Of a stretch of DNA of 64,000 nt, positions 1-8,241 are shown one piece after another. Numbering within the stretch: position 1 is the first letter of the stretch; each line of letters begins with the position of its first letter. Under the pieces are notes generated by a model. The model saw only the letters and a program-made list of their open reading frames with translations. It did not search any database and was not told where the DNA came from. The stretch is from contig NZ_CP062221.1 of assembly GCF_021590045.1 (NCBI RefSeq), positions 2,480,001 through 2,544,000 on the forward strand, written 5' to 3'. This DNA is from Cellulomonas palmilytica (GTDB taxonomy: Bacteria; Actinomycetota; Actinomycetes; Actinomycetales; Cellulomonadaceae). The position numbers and the translations under genes are program-made.

Positions 1-19
1 GCTGACCTAGGTAGCTCGG

Positions 20-49
20 AAAGGGCGGGAGCGACTGCTCCCGCCCTTT
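20..49 (+). terminator. Rho-independent terminator of an upstream gene
   Basis: A perfect 13-bp stem (arm AAAGGGCGGGAGC, 4-nt loop GACT) is followed by TCTTCG. It sits just before the minor-pilin genes, so it most likely ends a transcript that starts left of the window, perhaps the rest of the pilus cluster (inference). Confidence 0.85.
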
Positions 50-104
50 CTTCGCCCCTCGGTGCCCGATTGCGACGGTGTTGTCGGAATCGGCGCGGTA
101 CCGG

Positions 105-145
105 GTGGGAATCACTCTTCCTGCCTATTCCCACACCATTCCCAC
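105..145. promoter_or_regulatory. Candidate operator: three ATTCCCAC half-sites
   Basis: GTGGGAAT at 105-112 is the reverse complement of ATTCCCAC, which occurs at 127-134 and again at 138-145. This gives one inverted and two direct copies (11-nt period) in the 200-nt region before the first minor-pilin gene. An AT-containing 8-mer repeated three times in 41 nt is unexpected in this GC-rich DNA. The binding protein is unknown. Confidence 0.45.
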
Positions 146-200
146 GAGGATTGGATAGGACGACGACCGCAACCACGCGGTACGGAGAAAGGCCTGGCAC

Positions 201-1283
201 ATGATCGTTCGTGCGCTGCGACGACGCAGCCGCGCCGTCGCCGAGCAGGGCGACGCGGGGTTCTCGATGGTCGAGCTGGTCGTGGCGATGCTGGTCCTCG
301 GGATGATGTCGACGGTCGTCATCGCGATCGTCCTGCAGACCCAGGCGCTGGGCGTGTCCAACCGCTCGCGCGTCGCGGCGGCGAACCTCGCCGCGCGGGA
401 GATCGACATCGTCCGCGAGGAGTTCTCCCGGACGGCCGACTCGCCGGCCGCGGTCGCGGACGAGGGCACCGTCCTCAACCCCCACCCGTTGCAGGGTCAG
501 ACCGCGGGCCAGCCGCTCGTCGTCGACGGCACCGCGTACACCGTGCGCCGCACGAGCGCGTGGAACCTCACGGGGACCGGCGTCTCGGCGTGCGACGGCG
601 GCAGCGTCGTGAACTACCCGACGCTGCGCGTGGCGGTCAGCGTCACGTGGGACGGGATGGGTCGGGTGGCCCCGGTGACGTCGGTGGCGGCGCTGGCCCC
701 CAAGAAGGACGACAAGGTCGTCGGGACCCACGGCTACGTCGCGGTGAAGGTCACGAACGCGAAGGGGCAGCCCAACGCGGGCCGCACCGTGGTGGTCTAC
801 TCCGCGTCCGAGTCGCGCACGGGCATGACGGACGTGACCGGGTGCGCCGTCGTGCAGGTGAACCCGGCGGGCTCGGGGACGATGTACTCGGCGAAGCTCG
901 CGGACGCCGGCCACGTGGACCTGTCGGGCACGGCGGAGCCGGTCAAGTCGGTCGGGATGGTCGAGCGCGGCAAGCTCAACAACAACGTGACGTTCGCGTA
1001 CGACGCGGCGATGCAGCTGCGGGTCCGGTTCGTCGACGAGTCGGGTGCGCTGGTCGACGACGCGGCGATCGCGGGCCAGCCCTACACGCTCGTCGCGGCC
1101 GAGTTCGCGGGGGCGACCGGATCGACGCTGCTCGTCGCCGACCACAACGAGGTGCTGCTCGAGGGGCTGTGGCCGACGCAGTACGGCGCGTACTTCGGTG
1201 TCACGGCGCCGGTCGACGGCTACGTGACGGTCGGCCCGGAGGGGCCCGGGACGCCGACGATCGACGTCGAGGTGCCCTGGTGA
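201..1283 (+). CDS. Minor prepilin, PilV-like, with C-terminal beta-sandwich region
   Basis: Predicted type IV pilus minor pilin of 360 residues. A short basic leader ends in Gly at a prepilin cleavage site (DAG/FSMVELVVAM), with Glu at mature position 5 and a hydrophobic helix up to about residue 50. PilD would cleave and N-methylate it. The rest is far longer than a simple pilin. Residues about 180-260 resemble a carboxypeptidase-regulatory or Ig-like beta-sandwich, which suggests an exposed tip or adhesive domain (inference). A GGAGAAAGG ribosome site lies about 9 nt before ATG. It is the first gene of the first V-W-X triplet, and the next gene overlaps its stop by 4 nt. The exact PilV/FimT-type assignment is uncertain; the prepilin signal is clear. 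Confidence 0.85.
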   Translation: MIVRALRRRSRAVAEQGDAGFSMVELVVAMLVLGMMSTVVIAIVLQTQALGVSNRSRVAAANLAAREIDIVREEFSRTADSPAAVADEGTVLNPHPLQGQTAGQPLVVDGTAYTVRRTSAWNLTGTGVSACDGGSVVNYPTLRVAVSVTWDGMGRVAPVTSVAALAPKKDDKVVGTHGYVAVKVTNAKGQPNAGRTVVVYSASESRTGMTDVTGCAVVQVNPAGSGTMYSAKLADAGHVDLSGTAEPVKSVGMVERGKLNNNVTFAYDAAMQLRVRFVDESGALVDDAAIAGQPYTLVAAEFAGATGSTLLVADHNEVLLEGLWPTQYGAYFGVTAPVDGYVTVGPEGPGTPTIDVEVPW

Positions 1284-2059
1284 CCGGGCTCGTGCGCCGG
1301 TGGCGCGAGCGGACCATGGACAGGGGGGTCGACGACCGAGGGACGACGCTCGCCGAGCTGCTCATCGGCATGACGATCTTCTCGATCCTCATGGCGGCCG
1401 TCACGACGATGGCGGTCGGCTACCACCGCGTGCACGCCGAGAACGTCGCGCGGCAGGACCAGGTCGACGCGACGCGCACCGCGAGCGAGCGACTCACGAA
1501 GGTCATCCGCACGGTCGTCAAGCCCAGCCAGCTCATCAGCTGCACGACGTCGGTGTGCTCGGAGATCGACGCGTTCGTGAGCGCGTCGAGCACCGCGATG
1601 AAGTTCTACGCGAACCTCGACAACGCGGGGAACGCCGTCGGTCCGCGCCAGGTCACGTACATGCTCGACCCGACGGGAGCGGGTGAGGCGCGGCTCGTGG
1701 AGCGCGTGCAGGTCCCGGACTCGGCGACGCCGGGTGCGAACGGCTACACGTACTGCGACGCCCTCGCGGCGGGCGCGAGCGCCGCGTGCAAGGGCCGGAT
1801 GACGACGCGCGTCCTGGTCGAGGGGGTGCGCACGGACGGGCCTGTCGCGACGTTCGTGTACTTCGACAACGCGGGGCAGCGGATGACGCCCGCCTCGGGC
1901 GCGGCGCTGTCCGCCGCCCAGATCGACCAGGTGCTGTCGATCGAGCTCACCCTGCGAGTCCGGTCGCACGACCGGAACTCGACCGGGCCCACCACCTACA
2001 TCCAGCGCATCCTGCTGCCGAACTCGCAGGCGGTGCTGCGTCCCGGGGAGGACGAATGA
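1280..2059 (+). CDS. Minor prepilin, PilW-like
   Basis: Type IV pilus minor pilin of 259 residues. The cleavage motif is DRG/TTLAELLIGM, with Glu at mature position 5 and a hydrophobic N-terminal helix. The remainder is a single globular domain with three Cys-containing stretches typical of PilW/PilJ-like pseudopilins. The reading frame stays open far upstream, but GTG 1280 overlaps the previous stop (GTGA) and gives a normal basic leader of about 21 residues; ATG 1316 is the alternative. It overlaps the next gene by 4 nt, so translation of the triplet is probably coupled. It is expected to initiate pilus assembly with the V- and X-like partners (family knowledge). Confidence 0.85.
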   Translation: MTGLVRRWRERTMDRGVDDRGTTLAELLIGMTIFSILMAAVTTMAVGYHRVHAENVARQDQVDATRTASERLTKVIRTVVKPSQLISCTTSVCSEIDAFVSASSTAMKFYANLDNAGNAVGPRQVTYMLDPTGAGEARLVERVQVPDSATPGANGYTYCDALAAGASAACKGRMTTRVLVEGVRTDGPVATFVYFDNAGQRMTPASGAALSAAQIDQVLSIELTLRVRSHDRNSTGPTTYIQRILLPNSQAVLRPGEDE

Positions 2060-4023
2060 GCACGGACCGTCGGTCCCGACACCCGCAGCACGCACGGCGT
2101 GCCTCGCGTCGTGGCGGCCTGCTGCGCCTGCGCGCGGCGGGCGACGACGAGCAGGGCTCGACGCTCGTCGTCGTGGTCGGCACGATGCTCATCCTGGGCA
2201 TGCTCGCGATGACCGGCCTCGCGTACACGATCAGCAGCCAGCGGTTCGCGCGCTACGACCAGGACTACTCGGCGGCCATGGCGGCCGCGCAGTCCGGCGT
2301 CGAGGACTTCATCAGCCGCATCAACCGCATGGACGCGTACGGCTACACGCCGGACTGCTCGAACCCCGCGTGGCGCGGTCCCATGCCGTCGAGCAGCAAC
2401 TCGTGCGGGTGGAACCCCTCGACGACGCCCGGCTGGTCGCCCGTCGAGCCCGGGCAGACGAACCCGGCCGCGCCGCACTTCCACTACGCGATCGACGGCT
2501 CGCAGCGCGCGCAGGGCACGTACCGGCTCGTCGTCACGGGCCGGGTGAACGACACGTTCCGCACGATCGACACGACGGTCGGCAAGGGCGGCTCGACCGA
2601 CTACGTGTACTACACGGACTTCGAGTCGGCGGACCCCGCGAACGTGCAGGCGTACGGCCCGGGCGGGACGTCGGTCGTCGCGTGCGGCTCGCTCGGGTCC
2701 GGCTCGGCCTCGTACTGGCACTCCAGCCCGAGCCGCTCGGGCAAGGGCTGCACGGAGATCACGTTCATCGGCGGCGACGAGCTCGACGGTGAGGTGTTCA
2801 CGAACGACACGATGCTCGGCACGTCGTACGGCGGGAAGAAGCCCTCGTTCCTCAAGCAGGTGTGGACCGCGGACCGCAAGTGCGCGAACGCGACGGCGTC
2901 GTCCTCGTCGTGGGAGTCGAACTGCATGCGGTCCGGCTCGGTCGGCAACTTCAACGGCATCAAGCCGAAGTACCACGATCCGCTGTACCTCCCGGACAAC
3001 TCGGCGGCGTTCGCCTCGACGCCGGGATGCCACTACTACGGCTCGACGCGGATCGTGTTCAACGCGAACGGCACGATGACCGTCTGGAACAAGAAGTCGG
3101 TCAACGGCGACACGCCGCCACTCGCGACGCCGGTGCCCGGCGGCCCCACCCCGAGCTGCGGCTCGCTCAGCGCGCTCGACAGCACGGCGGGTGCGACCGT
3201 CCCCGTGCCGACCGACATGGTGGTCTACGTCGACCACTCGGGTACGGCCAACCGTCAGTGCTTCGGTGGGGAGCTGGGCGGCCCGTCGGGGCAGACGCTG
3301 CCTGTCGGCACGTACACGGGCGCTGCGCCGACCTCTCTGTCGTCGACGTACACGGCCGACGAGAACATGACCGAGCTCACCAAGTACTGCGGCCAGGGCA
3401 ACCTCTACGCGCAGGGCGTGGTGAACGGCCGCGTCACCCTCGCGTCCGCGCAGTCGATCGTCGTCACGGGGGACCTCGTCCTCGCGGGCGGCACCGTGAC
3501 GGGCACCGACCTGCTCGGCCTGGTGGCCACGAACTCGGTCGAGATCTTCCACCCGCGGCAGGGCACGATGAAGGCGCAGAAGAAGTGCACCGCCTACTAC
3601 TGGAACGGCACCTGCAAGACGTACTCGTCGACGCAGTTCGAGTGGAAGGGGACGCTCGAGAGCGTCGGTGAGGTGAGCGGCTGGCCGAAGCGCTACAAGG
3701 AGCCGGGTGCCACGGCGAACCACCCGACGGACGGCATCCAGATCGCCGGCTCCATCCAGACGCTCCAGCACTCGTTCTACGTCCAGAAGTACAACGTGGG
3801 CGGCGACAAGGGCACGCTCCTGGTCAAGGGCTCGATCGCCCAGCGCTGGCGCGGGATCGTCGGCCAGACCGTGAGCGGGACGCAGAACGGCTACACGAAG
3901 CTCTACCAGTACGACACCCGTCTGCAGTTCACGACCCCGCCGTACTTCCCCAAGTGGGCGAACGCGAAGTACACGCTGCGCTACTCCGGGGAGGTGAGCA
4001 CGGACCCTGCGCTGCGGTCGTGA
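2056..4023 (+). CDS. Large PilX-like minor pilin or pilus assembly protein
   Basis: A 655-residue protein with a leader ending EQG and a hydrophobic segment (STLVVVVGTMLILGM) but no Glu at mature position 5. That is the hallmark of PilX/GspK-type pseudopilins, which cap the filament. GspK/PilX proteins usually have about 150-350 residues, so this one is large. It is rich in Ser, Thr, Gly and Tyr, with paired Cys residues. A stretch near residues 465-500 (short repeated Gly-Val-Val/Asp-Leu turns) suggests a beta-helical, polymer-forming fold. ATG 2056 overlaps the preceding stop. Third gene of the first triplet. A role as a surface-exposed tip adhesin is possible but unproven. Confidence 0.75.
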   Translation: MSTDRRSRHPQHARRASRRGGLLRLRAAGDDEQGSTLVVVVGTMLILGMLAMTGLAYTISSQRFARYDQDYSAAMAAAQSGVEDFISRINRMDAYGYTPDCSNPAWRGPMPSSSNSCGWNPSTTPGWSPVEPGQTNPAAPHFHYAIDGSQRAQGTYRLVVTGRVNDTFRTIDTTVGKGGSTDYVYYTDFESADPANVQAYGPGGTSVVACGSLGSGSASYWHSSPSRSGKGCTEITFIGGDELDGEVFTNDTMLGTSYGGKKPSFLKQVWTADRKCANATASSSSWESNCMRSGSVGNFNGIKPKYHDPLYLPDNSAAFASTPGCHYYGSTRIVFNANGTMTVWNKKSVNGDTPPLATPVPGGPTPSCGSLSALDSTAGATVPVPTDMVVYVDHSGTANRQCFGGELGGPSGQTLPVGTYTGAAPTSLSSTYTADENMTELTKYCGQGNLYAQGVVNGRVTLASAQSIVVTGDLVLAGGTVTGTDLLGLVATNSVEIFHPRQGTMKAQKKCTAYYWNGTCKTYSSTQFEWKGTLESVGEVSGWPKRYKEPGATANHPTDGIQIAGSIQTLQHSFYVQKYNVGGDKGTLLVKGSIAQRWRGIVGQTVSGTQNGYTKLYQYDTRLQFTTPPYFPKWANAKYTLRYSGEVSTDPALRS

Positions 4024-4098
4024 GGGTCCGGTTCAGCCTGCACGGTCCGCTTCGCCCGTCTCGCAGGACGAGATGCGCGTCCGATCGGGTCACATGCC

Positions 4099-4126
4099 CT
4101 CATGCCTGCCCCGACCTGCGCCGATA
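4099..4126 (+). promoter_or_regulatory. Candidate sigma-28 (FliA/WhiG-type) promoter
   Basis: CTCA at 4099 is followed 22 nt later by CCGATA at 4121 (with G before it, GCCGATA). The same layout occurs before pilM and before the fibronectin-III gene. The FliA/WhiG family reads TAAA, 15-16 nt, then GCCGATAA, so the -10 fits well and the -35 only partly. It lies 62 nt before the second triplet's first start codon. Confidence 0.5.
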
Positions 4127-4188
4127 TGTCCTGCGAGCTTCCGGGTGCCCAGCGGCGGGGGAGCGATTTCACCGACGTGGGAGGGCGC

Positions 4189-5961
4189 ATGACGGTCGAC
4201 CGAGGCGTCGACGTCCGCGACGACTCCGGATTCACGCTCATGGAGCTCCTCGTCGCGATGATGCTCATCGGGGGCGTGCTCCTGGGGCTCGCCGCGGTGC
4301 AGACCTCCGCGCTCGTGACGACCGCGCAGACACGCCAGCGCACGCTCGGCACCGCCGTGACCAACCAGGTCATGGAGGAGCTGCGCGCGCTGCCCTGGAA
4401 CACGCTCAACAAGGGTCTGCACGCGTCGTTCGCGTCGGCCGCCGGGGGAGACCCGAACGTCGACGGCGCACGGCTGCGCCCGCCCGTCGAACCCATGATC
4501 GACGAGGTGCTCGTGACCAGCACGACGCAGGCGACCGACAAGGCGCCGCTGTCGGGCTCGGGCGGCACCAACGTCACGGCCACGTCGAACCCCGAGGCGC
4601 CCGGCATCGTCTTCACGTCCCGGTCGTACGTCACGCGTCCCGCGGCGGGTGGTGAGTCGCTCGCCCTGACGGTGATCACGACCTGGCGCGCGAACCAGAC
4701 CGCCGACGAGCGGCACGTGCTCATGCGGTCGACCGCGTACGCCCCGAGCGGCGGCTGCGGCGACCCGAACAACCAGCCGTACCTCGGGGCGTGCCAGGCG
4801 CTGTTCTCCGCGAGCGCGGGCGGCACGGCTCCGCAGACGACGATCACGGCGGCGTTCGGCGGTGAGACGACCGACCCGGAGGTCGACGCGACGACGCCGA
4901 TCCTGCCCGGCACGGACATCACGGTCGCGACGATGCGCGGCGGGCAGACGGGCGTCGGCGTGACCGCGCAGCAGTCCACGGCGGTCGAGTCGAGCGCACT
5001 GCACGCGGCGGGTTCGCTCACCGCCGCCGGCGCGCCGTCGGCGAGCGCGTCGACGGGCGGCGAGGCCGTCGAGAACCAGGCGTCGAACGACGTCGGTTCC
5101 GAGGGCGCCGCGCCCACGGACCCGTCGCCGGTCACCTCGAACGGCGTCGCCGGGTCGCTCGCGATCGACGGCGGGGACCTGCGCATGGTGATCACCCCCG
5201 GTTCGGGGAGCCAGGCCAAGGTCAGCGCGTCCACGGTCACCAAGTGCACGGCGGCGCTGCCCGCGGGCGTGCCGTGCGCGGCGTCCGACCTGGCGAGCGC
5301 GGTCGCGTCGACCACGACGCTCTCGGTGGGCGCCACCAACCTGCAGCTCGTCCGCGTCGCGTCGTCGTCGATCACGGGCTGGGGTGCGCGGTTCGCGGGC
5401 GTCGCGGGCGTCGCCGCCACGGGCTGCTCCACGGTGTCCGGTCCGGGCTGCGTCGCCGCCGGTGCCTCGCGCAGCGTCGGTGCCGTCCAGCTCGGGTCCG
5501 CGTCGTGGAGCGGTGGGGCCGCGAGCAGCGGGCTGATCCAGGTCACGTCCTATTCGGACTCCACGCGCGTCGAGCGTGGGCTCTCGCAGCGCACGGCCGC
5601 GCCGGTGACGGCGCGCTCGGGGTCGCTGCGCTACTGGAACGGCTCCGCGTACACGACCGTGTCGATCACGGGCTCCACGAGCGTCACGGCGAGCACCGGG
5701 ACCGTCACCTGGACCGGCGGCGGCTACACGGTGCGCGCGACCGGGCAGGTCGCGGTGACCCCGGTGACGGACCTCGCGTCCGCCCCGGACCCGGCCGGCT
5801 GCACCGGCGAGGGCTGCTCGATCTCGACCGAGACGGGCACGGTGTCGCTCTCGGTGCACTACCGCGTCGAGGGCCCCTCGGGCGTGTCCGCGTTCGTGAC
5901 GACGACGACGCTCGGCGCCGCGCGCGCCGCGGCCGGCTTCAAGGCGGCGCCCGGTGCCTGA
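4189..5961 (+). CDS. Large minor prepilin, PilV-like, with long Ser/Thr-rich region
   Basis: A 590-residue predicted type IV prepilin. Its leader ends at DSG/FTLMELLVAM with Glu at mature position 5, followed by a hydrophobic helix. ATG 4189 is preceded by GGGAGG at a good distance; an in-frame ATG at 4102 has no ribosome site and falls inside the candidate promoter. Beyond residue about 200 the protein is a long Ala/Ser/Thr/Gly-rich surface region, including a low-complexity stretch near residues 260-330. It opens the second V-W-X triplet and overlaps the next gene by 8 nt. The size suggests an exposed domain on a pilus tip or minor subunit; ligand unknown. Confidence 0.82.
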   Translation: MTVDRGVDVRDDSGFTLMELLVAMMLIGGVLLGLAAVQTSALVTTAQTRQRTLGTAVTNQVMEELRALPWNTLNKGLHASFASAAGGDPNVDGARLRPPVEPMIDEVLVTSTTQATDKAPLSGSGGTNVTATSNPEAPGIVFTSRSYVTRPAAGGESLALTVITTWRANQTADERHVLMRSTAYAPSGGCGDPNNQPYLGACQALFSASAGGTAPQTTITAAFGGETTDPEVDATTPILPGTDITVATMRGGQTGVGVTAQQSTAVESSALHAAGSLTAAGAPSASASTGGEAVENQASNDVGSEGAAPTDPSPVTSNGVAGSLAIDGGDLRMVITPGSGSQAKVSASTVTKCTAALPAGVPCAASDLASAVASTTTLSVGATNLQLVRVASSSITGWGARFAGVAGVAATGCSTVSGPGCVAAGASRSVGAVQLGSASWSGGAASSGLIQVTSYSDSTRVERGLSQRTAAPVTARSGSLRYWNGSAYTTVSITGSTSVTASTGTVTWTGGGYTVRATGQVAVTPVTDLASAPDPAGCTGEGCSISTETGTVSLSVHYRVEGPSGVSAFVTTTTLGAARAAAGFKAAPGA

Positions 5962-6649
5962 CCTGATGACGCGCGTGCGCGCGCTGCGCGACCGCCGGGG
6001 CGACGAGTCCGGCTACACGCTGGCCGAGCTCCTCGTCGTGATGTCGATCTTCATCGGGCTCATGACGATCGTGTTCTCGATCATGCTCATGATGTCCCGC
6101 CAGACGAAGGACAACCTCGCGCGGACCGAGGCGGCCGACCAGGTCCGGATCGGGCTCATGCAGATCGACCGGCAGGTCCGGTCCGGCAACGTGATCTCCG
6201 ACCCTGCGGCCGAGTCGTTCGGCATGTCCGGCGCCGACACCTACTACTCGCTGCGCGTCTACACGCAGACCGACGGTGTCTACCAGTGCGTGCAGTGGCG
6301 TGTGGTGTTCGACGCCGACGGCTTCGGCCGGCTCGAGTACCGGTCCTGGAAGCCCTCGTGGCAGTCGACGGGCGGGGTGGAGGCGTGGCGGACCGTCGCG
6401 CGCGACCTCGTCAAGCCGTCCGCGACGACCGTCGACGTCGACGACCCGTCGACGTGGCCGCCGTTCTTCGTCGAGAGCAGCGACGCGGAGACGTCGTCGA
6501 CCGCCCAGACCATCCGGGTGACCCTGCGCGTCAAGGACCCCGACCAGAGCGAGGGCTCGAAGCCCGCGACCGTCACGTCGACCCTGACGGGCCGCAACAC
6601 GATCTTCGGCTACCCGGCCGACACGTGCTCGCCCGTCCCGGCGCCGTAG
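5954..6649 (+). CDS. Minor prepilin, PilW-like
   Basis: A 231-residue minor pilin. The leader of about 20 residues ends at ESG/YTLAELLVVM with Glu at mature position 5, followed by a hydrophobic helix with many Ile, Met and Phe. GTG 5954 lies inside the end of the previous gene, so translational coupling is likely. It is the second gene of the second triplet and the counterpart of the gene at 1280. The mature domain resembles PilW-type pseudopilins (conserved Asp-Gln-Val-Arg-x-Gly after the helix, also seen at 1280 as Asp-Gln-Val-Asp). PilD processes it at the cytoplasmic membrane. Confidence 0.85.
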   Translation: MPDLMTRVRALRDRRGDESGYTLAELLVVMSIFIGLMTIVFSIMLMMSRQTKDNLARTEAADQVRIGLMQIDRQVRSGNVISDPAAESFGMSGADTYYSLRVYTQTDGVYQCVQWRVVFDADGFGRLEYRSWKPSWQSTGGVEAWRTVARDLVKPSATTVDVDDPSTWPPFFVESSDAETSSTAQTIRVTLRVKDPDQSEGSKPATVTSTLTGRNTIFGYPADTCSPVPAP

Positions 6650-6665
6650 GAGAAGGAGGAGCAGC

Positions 6666-8237
6666 ATGAGTGCAGCGATCCGCCGACGGCTCGGCGACGC
6701 GCGCGACGACCGGGGGAGCGTGCTGGTGGCCGCGGTCGCAGTCGCACTTGTGGGCGCGATGCTCGCGGTCCTGGTCGTCGCGACCGTGATCAGCGCGGCC
6801 CGCAGCTCGGGCAAGGACCGGGCGCGCAGCACCGAGGTGCACTCGGCCGAGGGCGTCGTCGACACCGTCTACGAGCTGCTCGAGACCACGACGCCGTGCC
6901 GGTGGCCCGCGACGGGCTCCGCGGTGACGGGGACGTCGCCGTCGGTCGTGCGCGGCTCGGCCGACGTCGCCTACTTCGACAAGGACGGCCACGCGCTCAC
7001 GTGCGCGGGCGGCGCGGTCACGGGCGGCGTGCCGGCCACCGCGGTCGTGACCGCGACCGCGACCGCGGGCGACGGCTCGACACGGACCATGCAGTCGAAG
7101 GTCGCGCTCACGCCGACCGTCGTCAACGGCCGCGGCGCCGCGATCTTCGCCGCCAACAGCATCCTCACGACGAACTCGTTCACCGTGACGACGGCGCTCC
7201 CGGACACGCAGGTCGACGTGTGGGTCGACTCGGGTGACGTGGACTGCAACTCGAACGTCACGGTGAACGGCAACATGATCGTCGCGAACGGCGGGGTGCG
7301 GATGGCGAACGCGTGCCGCATCACCGGGAACCTGTGGAGCAAGAAGAACGTCGAGATCTCGCAGGCCCACTCCGGTGGCCTGCAGAGCGTCGGTGGTTCG
7401 CTGTTCGCCACCGCCGACGCGCGCATGAACTCGGGCGTCAAGATCGGCGGCGACATCGTCCTGACCGGCTCGCTCACGCAGTGGGGTCCGATCCAGGTGG
7501 GCGGCGCGATCCGCACCGGTGTCGCGGGGTCGCAGATCCCGCAGTACGTCTCCAAGCGTCTTCCGGAGGTCACGTACCGCCCCGACGACTGGACGGGCTT
7601 CGTGATCTCGGGCGACCGGCAGGCCGCGTACCGCAGCTGGGTCCGGTCCAACGCCGCGGCGAACGGCGCGCAGTCGTGGGCGGCGTCGATGAACGCCTCG
7701 GGCACGCAGTGCAGCGTCGCGGGTGCGAGCTACGACCTCAACGGCCCCCTCGTCGGCCCCACGGTGCCCACGCTGTTCGACACGCGCAACTGCTCGCAGA
7801 CGCGGTTCGAGAACGGGCTGAACATCAAGCTGCGCTCCGACCTCGTGCTGTTCGTCAACAGCTTCTACTCGACGGGCAACTTCCGGGTCACCTCGGCGGA
7901 CGGCAACCAGCACAACTTCTGGATCATCGTCGCCGACAAGAACCCCAACGGCGTCGCGGAGTGCTCCGGCGGCATCGGTGACATCAAGGGTGACTCGGGC
8001 AGCCTCGCGGTCTCGCCCATCACGGTCTTCATGTACACGCCGTGCACGATCGACACGAACAACGACACGCAGCTCTCGGGGCAGCTCTACGGTGGCACCG
8101 TCAACCTCCGCAACCCCGTGACCATCAACTACGTCCCCATCGGCATCCCGGGCGTCGAACTGCCGTCGACCGAGCCCGAGGGGGACGCGGGCTACCGCGT
8201 GGACGTCGTCTACAAGCGCGAGATCGGAACCCCCTGA
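6666..8237 (+). CDS. PilX-like assembly protein with polymer-forming (bactofilin-like) repeats
   Basis: A 523-residue protein. Its N-terminus (DDRGSVLVAAVAVALVG) has a prepilin-like Gly and hydrophobic helix but no Glu 5, as in PilX/GspK proteins. Residues about 190-290 are a run of short repeats built on Val-x-Gly-x-hydrophobic turns, which suggests a right-handed beta-helix of the bactofilin type. A strong ribosome site (GGAGAAGGAGG) precedes ATG. Third gene of the second triplet, matching the gene at 2056, with which it shares the missing Glu and a beta-helical section. It ends 4 nt before pilD, so co-expression with the peptidase is likely. Its position in the filament is inferred. Confidence 0.72.
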   Translation: MSAAIRRRLGDARDDRGSVLVAAVAVALVGAMLAVLVVATVISAARSSGKDRARSTEVHSAEGVVDTVYELLETTTPCRWPATGSAVTGTSPSVVRGSADVAYFDKDGHALTCAGGAVTGGVPATAVVTATATAGDGSTRTMQSKVALTPTVVNGRGAAIFAANSILTTNSFTVTTALPDTQVDVWVDSGDVDCNSNVTVNGNMIVANGGVRMANACRITGNLWSKKNVEISQAHSGGLQSVGGSLFATADARMNSGVKIGGDIVLTGSLTQWGPIQVGGAIRTGVAGSQIPQYVSKRLPEVTYRPDDWTGFVISGDRQAAYRSWVRSNAAANGAQSWAASMNASGTQCSVAGASYDLNGPLVGPTVPTLFDTRNCSQTRFENGLNIKLRSDLVLFVNSFYSTGNFRVTSADGNQHNFWIIVADKNPNGVAECSGGIGDIKGDSGSLAVSPITVFMYTPCTIDTNNDTQLSGQLYGGTVNLRNPVTINYVPIGIPGVELPSTEPEGDAGYRVDVVYKREIGTP

Positions 8238-8241
8238 GCGC

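Noticed and set aside
62..1279. Long open frame continuing upstream of the PilW-like gene
   Set aside because: It is Arg/Gly-rich, overlaps the PilV-like gene in another frame, and would bury the prepilin leader 400 residues inside the protein.
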